Source: an uncultured Sulfuricurvum sp. (GTDB lineage Bacteria > Campylobacterota > Campylobacteria > Campylobacterales > Sulfurimonadaceae). From it: a stretch of 23,252 nucleotides of DNA. The notes under the pieces are model-generated. The model saw nothing but the letters and a program-made list of their open reading frames with translations. It was not told the DNA's origin and made no database searches. Below, piece after piece: positions 1 to 6,461 of the stretch. The position numbers and the translations under genes are program-made. The stretch covers positions 1 through 23,252 of the forward strand of contig NZ_CALDDG010000076.1 in the NCBI RefSeq assembly GCF_937936435.1, in the 5' to 3' direction. Numbering within the stretch: position 1 is the first letter of the stretch; each line of letters starts with the position of its first letter.

Positions 1-105
1 GGAATAGTACGCCTTTTCCGTCAAACAATCCCGGGAGAATGGAAAGAACCCCTCTCGGAAATAGTCGAGGCGTTATTGGATCGCATTGCATTAACGATAG
101 GATAA
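1..105 (+). CDS. C-terminal fragment of an unidentified protein (5' end outside window)
   Basis: Frame 1 is open from the first base to a TAA at 103-105, giving a 34-residue tail that ends ...LLDRIALTIG. The composition (amphipathic, mixed charge, no Arg/Ser/Phe shadow bias) looks like a real protein end, and the next gene starts 41 bases later with its own ribosome binding site. I cannot name the family from so short a piece. It may simply be an open frame by chance, so confidence is limited. Confidence 0.45.
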   Translation, partial: GIVRLFRQTIPGEWKEPLSEIVEALLDRIALTIG

Positions 106-111
106 AAAAGG

Positions 112-117
112 TACAAT
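112..117 (+). promoter_or_regulatory. Possible -10 element for the small acidic ORF
   Basis: TACAAT lies 30 bases upstream of the ATG at 147, just after an A-rich run at 105-109. No good -35 is present at 17 bases; Campylobacterota sigma-70 promoters commonly lack one. It could also be chance in AT-rich sequence, and the gene might be transcribed from upstream instead. Confidence 0.35.
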
Positions 118-146
118 CACGTATTATCAATCCAGAGGAATCTCTT

Positions 147-512
147 ATGACCTTTTCACCCGAACAACTACAAACGATCAAAGCATCGAGCGAAATCTAC
201 CGCAGCGAGGTCAACCGGATCAACGAGCTCATCAACTCCCCTGCAAACGACGATAAACTCGATGAGCTCTATCTCCTTCGTACTATCGCAACGATCGAGC
301 ACGGTAACCGCGTCGGACTCTTCAACGAAAACAATACCGACGAATTTCTCGAAGCACTCGCCCGTGAAGTGAGTAAATATTTTCCTGAAAAAGACGATGA
401 AGAGTTGTTTGACGATCTTGCAGTGTTGGATGATGATCTGAATAACCGCCTTTTTGCCAATCCGGAAAAAGAGAAAGCTATGTTGTTGAAAAAATTAAAT
501 ATCGTGTTCTGA
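147..512 (+). CDS. Small acidic protein of unknown function (121 aa)
   Basis: I do not recognise a family. The protein is 121 residues, rich in Asp, Glu and Leu, with no Cys, no signal peptide and no membrane segment. It reads as an all-helical soluble cytoplasmic protein: MTFSPEQL at the start, a heptad-like stretch over residues 5-30, and an acidic run (EKDDEELFDDL) near residue 85. The open frame extends upstream to 39, but the ATG at 147 is chosen because AGAGGA (134-139) sits at ribosome-binding-site distance before it. It converges on cysQ with only 22 bases between the stops. Coding status is supported by composition and the RBS; function is unknown. Confidence 0.7.
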   Translation: MTFSPEQLQTIKASSEIYRSEVNRINELINSPANDDKLDELYLLRTIATIEHGNRVGLFNENNTDEFLEALAREVSKYFPEKDDEELFDDLAVLDDDLNNRLFANPEKEKAMLLKKLNIVF

Positions 513-534
513 TACCCTGTTGTTTATCTTTAAC

Positions 535-1296
535 TCATGAAACGATGAACCATGGGTTCAACAGATTTTCTTTATTATATACAAGCATCTGTGCGCAGCT
601 GTAGTCACAGCTTGTTTTACCGCTTTCTCGCACGATGGCATCCGCCGCGGCCGTATCCCATTCCATCGTCGGAGCGAGTCTGGGATAGATATCAGCACTC
701 CCTTCTGCCACCATACACAACTTCAAAGAACTCCCTCTGGATACACACTCGATACTTTCCGTTTTTTGTGCCAGTGCATCGATGTATTCTTGCGTCTCCG
801 GACTCAAGTGCGATTTACTGGCAACGATCCGAAGCGATTGTTCAGGATGTTCATTACAGTAAAGAGGGAGTCGCTGAGCGTCTTTATAAGCCCCTTTTCC
901 CTGTTTTGCCCAGTACATCTCTCCCAATGCCGGAGCGTATACTACGCCCAGCACCGGAGAATTTTTATGAATCAATGCGATATTGACGGTAAACTCATCG
1001 TTTTTTTTGATAAATTCTTTGGTTCCGTCCAGCGGATCGACCATCCAGAAATACTCCCATCCCCTCCGTTCTTCGTACGGAATCGTTTTTCCCTCTTCCG
1101 ACAAAATAGGTAATCGGACGGAGAGGTTTTCGAGCCCGTCGACAATGACATCGTTTGCTTTTCGATCCGCCTCGGTCAGAGGACTTTCATCTTCCTTATA
1201 CTCGATCAAAAAATCCTTGGTATAGATTTCCATGATCACACCACCGGCACGTTTCGCAATATCAATAATATCGTCTATATTGATCCGTTCAAGCAT
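535..1296 (-). CDS. cysQ: 3'(2'),5'-bisphosphate nucleotidase CysQ
   Basis: Member of the lithium-sensitive inositol monophosphatase-like family. It hydrolyses PAP (3'-phosphoadenosine 5'-phosphate), the by-product of PAPS use, to AMP, and may also drain PAPS; it is cytoplasmic and Mg-dependent. Visible motifs are LTEADRKAN (residues 40-48), ILSEEG with metal-ligand glutamates (64-69), the signature DPLDGTKEF (87-95) and EWDTAAADA (212-220) with the third metal Asp. Length 253 aa is normal for CysQ. It is the last gene of the sulfate activation operon: its ATG lies inside the end of cysC (8-base overlap), so translation is probably coupled. All catalytic residues appear intact. Confidence 0.95.
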   Translation of the reverse strand: MLERINIDDIIDIAKRAGGVIMEIYTKDFLIEYKEDESPLTEADRKANDVIVDGLENLSVRLPILSEEGKTIPYEERRGWEYFWMVDPLDGTKEFIKKNDEFTVNIALIHKNSPVLGVVYAPALGEMYWAKQGKGAYKDAQRLPLYCNEHPEQSLRIVASKSHLSPETQEYIDALAQKTESIECVSRGSSLKLCMVAEGSADIYPRLAPTMEWDTAAADAIVRESGKTSCDYSCAQMLVYNKENLLNPWFIVS

Positions 1297-1891
1297 TCAA
1301 GTACCCTTTTTGTTCCAAATAATTGATGATTTTTTGCACAGATTGTTCGACATCGTATTTGGAAGTGTCTAGATGAATTTCCGGCTTCGTCGGAGCTTCA
1401 TAGGGGGAACTTATTCCGGTAAATTCGGCGATCTTTCCTTCGCGTGCTTTTTGATACAGACCTTTGGGATCCCTCTGTTCGCAAATATCCAGACGGGTAT
1501 CGACAAACACTTCTATGAATTCATCGGGTTCGACCAGTTGCCGAGCTGCTAGACGGTCGGAATGAAACGGCGAAATAAACGCGGAGAGGACGATGATTCC
1601 CGCATCGATGAACAATTTGCTCAATTCCCCTATCCGACGGATATTTTCGATGCGATCCTCATCGCTAAATCCTAGGTCTTTGTTGATACCGTGGCGGACA
1701 TTGTCGCCATCGAGCAGATAGGTATGTTTACCCATCCTAAAAAGTTTCGATTCTAGTGCATTGGCGATTGTTGACTTGCCCGATCCGCTTAACCCCGTGA
1801 ACCAAATGATGCATGGTTTTTGGTATTTTTGGCTGCTGTGATCGAATTTCGTTACATTATGGTGATGCCAAACGATATTTATACTCTTCAT
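1289..1891 (-). CDS. cysC: Adenylylsulfate (APS) kinase CysC
   Basis: Phosphorylates the 3'-OH of APS with ATP to give PAPS. It has a P-loop GLSGSGKST (residues 33-41), the APS-binding segment DGDNVRHGIN (61-70) and DEDRIENIRR (77-86), the conserved Ser in FISPF (107), and the DPKGLY plus FTGI...YE lid region further on. Length of 200 aa is typical. It lies one base after the stop of the DUF2061-kinase fusion and overlaps cysQ. This copy keeps the canonical APS-binding motif, unlike its neighbour, so it is the likely house APS kinase. Some CysC-like proteins act on other nucleotides (C. jejuni Cj1415 is a cytidine diphosphoramidate kinase), but the cysDN context favours APS here. Confidence 0.95.
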   Translation of the reverse strand: MKSINIVWHHHNVTKFDHSSQKYQKPCIIWFTGLSGSGKSTIANALESKLFRMGKHTYLLDGDNVRHGINKDLGFSDEDRIENIRRIGELSKLFIDAGIIVLSAFISPFHSDRLAARQLVEPDEFIEVFVDTRLDICEQRDPKGLYQKAREGKIAEFTGISSPYEAPTKPEIHLDTSKYDVEQSVQKIINYLEQKGYLNA

Positions 1892-1892
1892 A

Positions 1893-2621
1893 TCACTGCT
1901 TTAAGTAATGTTTTTTGAGATAACGGATAATAATATCAGCCGCTTCTTCCGCACTGAGGATATCGGTGTCGATAACGATTTCAGCATGTGACGGTTCTTC
2001 GTATACATCGTTAATTCCCGAAAAATTTTTCAACTCACCACTTATTGCTTTTGCATAAACTCCTTTATAGTCCCGTTTTTGACAAGTTTCGATATCGGTT
2101 TTGATATAAACGACCACATTGTTTTTAACCATCTCCCGTATCGCCCTGCGGGACTCTTTATATGGAGAAACAAACGAAGCGACCGTTGAAATCGAATTTT
2201 TTTGGAGCGTTTTGATCAAATGCCCGATACGATGCATATGGTGATTTCGATCTTCTCGGGTATAGCCGATATCGGGGATGAGATCACGAATATCTTTTGA
2301 ATCAATCCGCTCAAGAGGAATCTGATATTTTTGAAGTTTTTCAAAAACGAGATCCGCAATAGTACTTTTTCCCGAAAGCGGCAATCCCGTAAACCAAAGA
2401 TTGAAGGGTTCTATCTTTTTTTTACCCCATCGGATACGCTGCCACAACTTTTCGTGGACATAATAAAGAAGTACTTTTGAAACAGTTTCCAAAAGACCTG
2501 CCGCAATGGCCAAATCAAGCCGTCTGAAAAAGATAAATACGATGACAATGGTCGTCGCTGTTGCAAAAAAACGCCAGCTAAACCCTTTTGCCAGTGTTCG
2601 AGTATTGGTTTCTTTATACAT
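1893..2621 (-). CDS. DUF2061 membrane domain fused to a divergent APS-kinase-like domain
   Basis: 242 aa from the chosen start. Residues 1-68 match the DUF2061 pattern: SWRFFATATT, one hydrophobic hairpin or segment (about 20-55), then YYVHEKLWQRIRWG. Residues 73-242 are a CysC-like P-loop kinase: GLPLSGKST (79-87), EDRNHHMHRIG (123-133), FVSPYKESR (150-158), KRDYKGVY (182-189) and FSGINDVYEEP (200-210). The APS motif DGDNVR of true CysC is replaced by DSKDIR (107-112), so substrate or activity may differ. The start at 2621 is preferred over an in-frame ATG at 2642 because DUF2061 proteins begin near MYKET and because this ATG overlaps the cysN stop as TAATG. It follows cysN and precedes cysC, suggesting a membrane-tethered partner in PAPS synthesis. 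Function beyond that is inference. Confidence 0.88.
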   Translation of the reverse strand: MYKETNTRTLAKGFSWRFFATATTIVIVFIFFRRLDLAIAAGLLETVSKVLLYYVHEKLWQRIRWGKKKIEPFNLWFTGLPLSGKSTIADLVFEKLQKYQIPLERIDSKDIRDLIPDIGYTREDRNHHMHRIGHLIKTLQKNSISTVASFVSPYKESRRAIREMVKNNVVVYIKTDIETCQKRDYKGVYAKAISGELKNFSGINDVYEEPSHAEIVIDTDILSAEEAADIIIRYLKKHYLKQ

Positions 2622-4075
2622 TAGATCGCTTTGCACTCCCATTCGGGGAAATTTTTGCGGATATAAGCGTTAAGCTCGATTTCCGCCTGTGAATAGTCTC
2701 GGTGCTTATAGGTAATCTTATCTTGATCGCGCCGACTGACATCGACGATCATTCCCGCTCCGACAGTATTGTTGTTGAGGCGGTCAATGACGATAAAACT
2801 TCCCGTATATCGGTTAAGATTATACGGATCGGCAGCAATGGGACGGCTTAGTACCAATTTACACGATGCGATGTCATTAAGCCCGAGATGATCCACTTGT
2901 ACCCGTTCGTAACTGTTGACATCAACCTTGTAGTTGATATGTTCGAAACTTCCGCTCACTATCGTCGTAGCCGCTTTGATATAATAATTTTTGGCACACT
3001 TCATAGGCTCTTCACCCATCCATACCATCATCACTTTTAAGCTGTTGGAGACGCGCGGTAAATGATTCGCATGGACAATCATATCTCCACGGCTGATATC
3101 GATCTCTTCTTCGGTTGTCAATGTAATTGCCATCGGAGCAAATGCTTTGTCTATCATTGACATTCGAGTAGCACTACCCGGTAACGAGGGGAGAAGAATC
3201 GATTTTATCCGAGTTGTTTTACCGGAAGGAAGTACCGTAATCTCATCCCCCACTTTGACGCTTCCTGAAGCGATTGTACCGCAAAATCCGCGAAAGTCGA
3301 GATTCGGACGGTTGACGTATTGGATCGGAAAACGAAAATTGCCCGATGCAGACGCAAATATATCGGAAAGTTGCACCGAATCGAGTATCTGCATCAGAGC
3401 TTTACCCGCATACCACGGCATCATCTCGCTTGCGTTGACTACATTATCCCCTTTGAGCGCAGAGATAGGGATATACTCAAAACGGATATCTGTGTAATGG
3501 GGAAGATTCGGTATCAAAAACTCGTAATCTCTTTTGATCGCTTCAAATTTCTCTTGGGAAAAATTGACCAAATCCATCTTGTTAATGGCAATTACCATAT
3601 TTTTGATCCCGAGTAAAGAGGCGATATACGAGTGTCTCCGTGTCTGGGTTTGCACTCCGTATCGCGCGTCTATAAGAATAATCGCCAAATCCGCCGTCGA
3701 TGCTCCGGTCGCCATGTTTCGGGTGTATTGTTCGTGTCCCGGAGTATCGGCAATGATGAATTTGCGTTTGTCGGTCGAAAAGTAGCGGTATGCGACGTCG
3801 ATCGTAATCCCCTGTTCACGCTCACTTTGCAACCCGTCTACGAGAAGCGCCAAATCGATCGCATCTCCTTGCGTTCCCGATTTTTTACTATCTTTCTCGA
3901 TTGCGGCCAGCTGATCTTCGAAAATCATTTTGGCATCGTGCAGTAGACGACCGATAAGGGTGCTCTTTCCATCGTCTACACTTCCGCAGGTAATAAACCG
4001 CATCAGCTCTTTGTTTTCGTGTTCTTTGAGATACTGTTCAATATTTTCCGCAATAAGATCACTTTGATGCGCCAT
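2621..4075 (-). CDS. cysN: Sulfate adenylyltransferase subunit 1 (GTPase) CysN
   Basis: The GTPase subunit of ATP sulfurylase; GTP hydrolysis drives APS formation by CysD from sulfate and ATP. It has elongation-factor-like GTPase motifs: G1 GSVDDGKST (31-39), G2 region EREQGITIDV, G3 DTPGHEQY (110-117), G4 NKMD (165-168) and G5 SALKG. Beta-barrel domains follow. The 484-aa length is normal for a stand-alone CysN, with no fused CysC domain, which fits separate kinase genes downstream. The open frame continues to 4234, but that extension is antisense-like sequence inside cysD. The ATG at 4075 overlaps the cysD stop as TAATG and follows GAGGGG, so it is the start. Confidence 0.96.
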   Translation of the reverse strand: MAHQSDLIAENIEQYLKEHENKELMRFITCGSVDDGKSTLIGRLLHDAKMIFEDQLAAIEKDSKKSGTQGDAIDLALLVDGLQSEREQGITIDVAYRYFSTDKRKFIIADTPGHEQYTRNMATGASTADLAIILIDARYGVQTQTRRHSYIASLLGIKNMVIAINKMDLVNFSQEKFEAIKRDYEFLIPNLPHYTDIRFEYIPISALKGDNVVNASEMMPWYAGKALMQILDSVQLSDIFASASGNFRFPIQYVNRPNLDFRGFCGTIASGSVKVGDEITVLPSGKTTRIKSILLPSLPGSATRMSMIDKAFAPMAITLTTEEEIDISRGDMIVHANHLPRVSNSLKVMMVWMGEEPMKCAKNYYIKAATTIVSGSFEHINYKVDVNSYERVQVDHLGLNDIASCKLVLSRPIAADPYNLNRYTGSFIVIDRLNNNTVGAGMIVDVSRRDQDKITYKHRDYSQAEIELNAYIRKNFPEWECKAI

Positions 4076-4986
4076 TAAAAATACCCCTCGATTTTCTTCT
4101 TCTCCATCGATCCGGCCGAATCGCTGTCGATCAGACGTCCTTGCCGTTCGGATGTTTTGGTCAGAAGCATTTCCTGAATAATCTCCGGTAACGTCGTCGC
4201 CGTCGATGCTACCGCTCCGGTGAGAGGATAGCATCCGAGCGTACGGAAACGGACCATCTCTTTTTTAGCAGTTCGTCGCAACTCTTCGGGCATACGTTCA
4301 TCATCGACCATGATCTTCGTCCCCCCCATTTCGACCACTTCGCGCTCCGCGGCAAAATAGAGGGAAGGGATCGGGATATGTTCGAGATAGATGTACTGCC
4401 AGATATCAAGTTCCGTCCAGTTTGAGAGGGGAAATACTCTGATGCTCTCATCTTTGTGATGCCGTCCATTGTAAAGATTCCAGAGTTCGGGACGCTGATT
4501 TTTCGGGTCCCATCGGTGGAATTTGTCGCGAAACGAATAAATACGCTCCTTGGCACGGCTTTTTTCTTCATCACGGCGCGCACCACCGAAAACCGCATCG
4601 AACTTATAGATATCAAGCATCTGTTTGAGCCCTTCGGTCTTCATGATATCGGTATGCAGCGCCGAGCCGTGTTCGAACGGATTGATATTCATCTCAGCGC
4701 CTTTCGGATTGATATGAACGATCAAGTCCATTCCTACTTCTTTGGCCCTGCGGTCACGGAACTCGATCATCTCTTTAAATTTCCACATCGTATCGACATG
4801 TACCAGCGGAAACGGAGGAGGTGCCGGAGAAAACGCTTTTTGTGCCAAATGAAGCATTACGGATGAATCTTTGCCGATGCTGTATAACATCGCGGGATTG
4901 TCAAATTCGGCGATCACCTCGCGCATGATGTGAATAGACTCAGCTTCGAGTTGTTGGAGATGGGTTAATCTCTTCTCATCAATCAT
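4075..4986 (-). CDS. cysD: Sulfate adenylyltransferase subunit 2 CysD
   Basis: Catalytic adenylyltransferase subunit of ATP sulfurylase, a PP-loop ATP pyrophosphatase-fold enzyme that makes APS and pyrophosphate with CysN. The PP-loop SIGKDSSVML is at residues 36-45, GGARRDEEKSRAKER is in mid-protein, and FPLSNWTELDIWQYI follows; these are hallmark CysD segments. The 303-aa length is standard. It is the first gene of the minus-strand operon. AAGGGA precedes the ATG by 4 bases. The 165-base region upstream, shared with divergent sixA, carries a direct repeat (TATTCCGAT twice) that could be an operator. Confidence 0.96.
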   Translation of the reverse strand: MIDEKRLTHLQQLEAESIHIMREVIAEFDNPAMLYSIGKDSSVMLHLAQKAFSPAPPPFPLVHVDTMWKFKEMIEFRDRRAKEVGMDLIVHINPKGAEMNINPFEHGSALHTDIMKTEGLKQMLDIYKFDAVFGGARRDEEKSRAKERIYSFRDKFHRWDPKNQRPELWNLYNGRHHKDESIRVFPLSNWTELDIWQYIYLEHIPIPSLYFAAEREVVEMGGTKIMVDDERMPEELRRTAKKEMVRFRTLGCYPLTGAVASTATTLPEIIQEMLLTKTSERQGRLIDSDSAGSMEKKKIEGYF

Positions 4987-5050
4987 TCAATCCCTTTTCT
5001 TAAAGTTGAACTAAACTTTAGCTAAACCGCTCTGACATACTCCTAAATCT

Positions 5051-5080
5051 TATTCCGATAGTATCAAGAAATATTCCGAT
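5051..5080. promoter_or_regulatory. Direct repeat TATTCCGAT x2 at 21-bp spacing, possible operator
   Basis: TATTCCGAT occurs at 5051-5059 and again at 5072-5080, start-to-start 21 bp, which is two helical turns. It lies in the intergenic region between divergent cysD and sixA, about 65-95 bases upstream of cysD. Same-face spacing suggests binding by a dimeric regulator, but no known operator consensus was matched. It could be chance. Confidence 0.35.
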
Positions 5081-5115
5081 GAATGTCTGCTGCGTATATC
5101 CACTAAAATAAACGT

Positions 5116-5121
5116 TATAAT
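5116..5121 (+). promoter_or_regulatory. -10 element of sixA promoter
   Basis: A perfect TATAAT lies 30 bases upstream of the sixA ATG (5152). There is no clear -35 at 17 bp (TGCGTA at 5093-5098), as is common in Campylobacterota. Confidence 0.5.
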
Positions 5122-5151
5122 AACTGTCAATTTGTTTTAAATGAGGTCCCG

Positions 5152-5646
5152 ATGAAAACCCTCTACCTCATCCGTCATGCTAAATCGGACTGGAGCGATG
5201 AAAGTTTAAGCGATTTTGACCGTCCCCTGAACAAACGGGGGACGAAAGATGCCCCTCTGATGGGATCGAAGCTTTCGGACAAGGGTGTCCGTCCCGATCT
5301 CATCCTCTCCAGCCCAGCGTTACGCGCCAAAACCACCGCAGAAGCGTTCGCCAAAGCCCTCTCCTATCCGCCTGAGTCGATCCGCTTTGAACATGAACTC
5401 TATGCGTGTGATGTCGAAACCATCCTCTCACTCATCCGCGGTGTCTCTGCGGATATCGACACTCTCTTCGTCTTCGGGCATAACCCCGAGTTTACCGAGG
5501 GTGCGAACCTTATCACGGGTGGAAATATCGACAATATCCCCACCTGCGGAGTTGTGGAGATGCGGTTGAAAAATGATAGTTGGGAGAGTATCGGGAAAAA
5601 TTCGGCAGAACTAAGAAGCTTTGATTTTCCGAAGAAGTATCGGTGA
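5152..5646 (+). CDS. sixA: SixA-type phosphohistidine phosphatase (histidine phosphatase superfamily)
   Basis: A 164-aa member of the branch-1 histidine phosphatase (phosphoglycerate mutase-like) superfamily. It has the catalytic RHAKSDW (RHA at 8-10, nucleophile His9), FDRPLNKRG (22-30), ILSSPALRAKTTAE (51-64) and the second catalytic His in VFGHNPE (His110). SixA family enzymes remove phosphate from phosphohistidine proteins such as HPt domains or NPr. The substrate here is not determinable, as no phosphorelay gene is adjacent. It has GAGGT upstream of the ATG and its own -10. It stands alone, divergent from cysD. Confidence 0.88.
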   Translation: MKTLYLIRHAKSDWSDESLSDFDRPLNKRGTKDAPLMGSKLSDKGVRPDLILSSPALRAKTTAEAFAKALSYPPESIRFEHELYACDVETILSLIRGVSADIDTLFVFGHNPEFTEGANLITGGNIDNIPTCGVVEMRLKNDSWESIGKNSAELRSFDFPKKYR

Positions 5647-5686
5647 AACACATTTTATAGCAAGAGTTGATTTCATAAAGATGTGC

Positions 5687-5692
5687 TACAAT
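5687..5692 (+). promoter_or_regulatory. -10 element for toxin-antitoxin-like pair
   Basis: TACAAT lies 25 bases upstream of the ATG at 5717, with a very strong ribosome binding site AAAGGAGGG (5704-5712) between. TTGATT at 5667-5672 is only 14 bases away, so it is not a convincing -35. Confidence 0.42.
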
Positions 5693-5716
5693 TTTAATCA
5701 TTAAAAAGGAGGGTCT

Positions 5717-6076
5717 ATGTCACGATTGCCGGTTCAGCAGTTTGAACTCTATCATCAGCTTATGATGCCTCTTTTAAACATCGAGGCAGATTTAGAACCT
5801 GCCGAGAGTAATATTATCAAAAGCCATGCACGAACCGCTCTTGTTTTTACGCAGGGGATACGCGATATTCTCGACGATTTAACATTTGATTATGATATAT
5901 TTGAAAAGCTTCTATTTGATCTCGATGATAATTACGAAGTCGTTAAAACCGAATACGCGACCGTCCGTGATCCTGAACTCAAAACGATCGTCGATCAGTT
6001 GATGACGCAAATGATAAAACTCCAAATGGAGATTAGCGATAAATTGGTTGATTATAAGCATGCCAATCGAGCTTGA
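5717..6076 (+). CDS. Acidic helical protein of unknown family, possible antitoxin partner
   Basis: No family is recognised. The 119 residues are soluble, acidic and predicted helical (for example DILDDLTFDYDIFEKLLFDLDDNYEVV around 50-76), with no membrane segment and no obvious ribbon-helix-helix or HTH DNA-binding motif. Start choice is firm: AAAGGAGGG sits 4 bases before the ATG. Its last 17 bases overlap the start of a RelE/ParE-like toxin gene, the arrangement of type II toxin-antitoxin modules, so it is proposed as the antitoxin by position only. Against this, it is longer than most antitoxins and has no visible DNA-binding N-terminus. An alternative is an unrelated gene co-transcribed with the toxin-like ORF. 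Confidence 0.7.
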   Translation: MSRLPVQQFELYHQLMMPLLNIEADLEPAESNIIKSHARTALVFTQGIRDILDDLTFDYDIFEKLLFDLDDNYEVVKTEYATVRDPELKTIVDQLMTQMIKLQMEISDKLVDYKHANRA

Positions 6077-6341
6077 AAAGCAGTATTTAAAAGATCGTCA
6101 AAGAGCCATCAAATCCATCGGTGAAGCCATCATTGAAAAAACGGAAAAACTTTTCGAGTCCGATCCCTCGCACCCCTCACTCCACAACAAACCTATCATC
6201 TGTTCAAAAGACAAATTCAAACACTCAGTGCGTGTAGGCGGCAGCGGATACCGAATTATTTATACGATACGCGATGACATCCTCTACTTTCAGCGTATTA
6301 TCGATCATGACATCTATGATCGCTTGACGAGGGATTGTTAA
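6060..6341 (+). CDS. RelE/ParE-superfamily toxin-like protein
   Basis: A 93-aa basic protein with the RelE/ParE fold pattern: N-terminal helices with alternating charge (1-35), a strand-rich C-terminus with HSVRVGGSGYRIIYTI (55-70), DDILYFQRI (72-80) and the closing HDIYDRL (83-89). The YRIIY and H-x-x-Y elements are typical of mRNA interferases and gyrase toxins of this superfamily. The ATG at 6060 is preferred, though a TTG at 6048 in the same frame is possible; neither has a strong RBS, consistent with translational coupling to the upstream gene it overlaps. Biochemical target is unknown. Confidence 0.72.
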   Translation: MPIELEKQYLKDRQRAIKSIGEAIIEKTEKLFESDPSHPSLHNKPIICSKDKFKHSVRVGGSGYRIIYTIRDDILYFQRIIDHDIYDRLTRDC

Positions 6342-6364
6342 AAAAATAGCCTGTCCCATTTTTT
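6340..6364. repeat. Left half of imperfect inverted repeat flanking the HEPN gene
   Basis: The segment runs seven A, TAGCCTGTCCCA, six T. Its core AAAAAAATAGCCT matches the reverse complement of 7564-7576, and the flanking A and T tracts also correspond. It might instead act as an A/T-tract bidirectional terminator after the toxin-like gene (stop at 6341). Confidence 0.4.
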
Positions 6365-6461
6365 GAGCAATAGTTTGCATATTATCGAATCTACTACAAA
6401 TTAGCTAGAATATTATAAGAAGCTATATCCTTTTTTAAGTTCATTTGAAAGATTTATTATC

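Noticed and set aside
4076..4234. N-terminal extension of the cysN open frame
   Set aside because: It lies entirely within cysD and reads as low-complexity Ser/Arg/Asp; the ATG at 4075 has an RBS and TAATG overlap, and CysN proteins begin there.
4209..4866. Long open frames inside cysD on both strands
   Set aside because: Stop-poor codon usage produces shadows; no RBS or recognisable protein.
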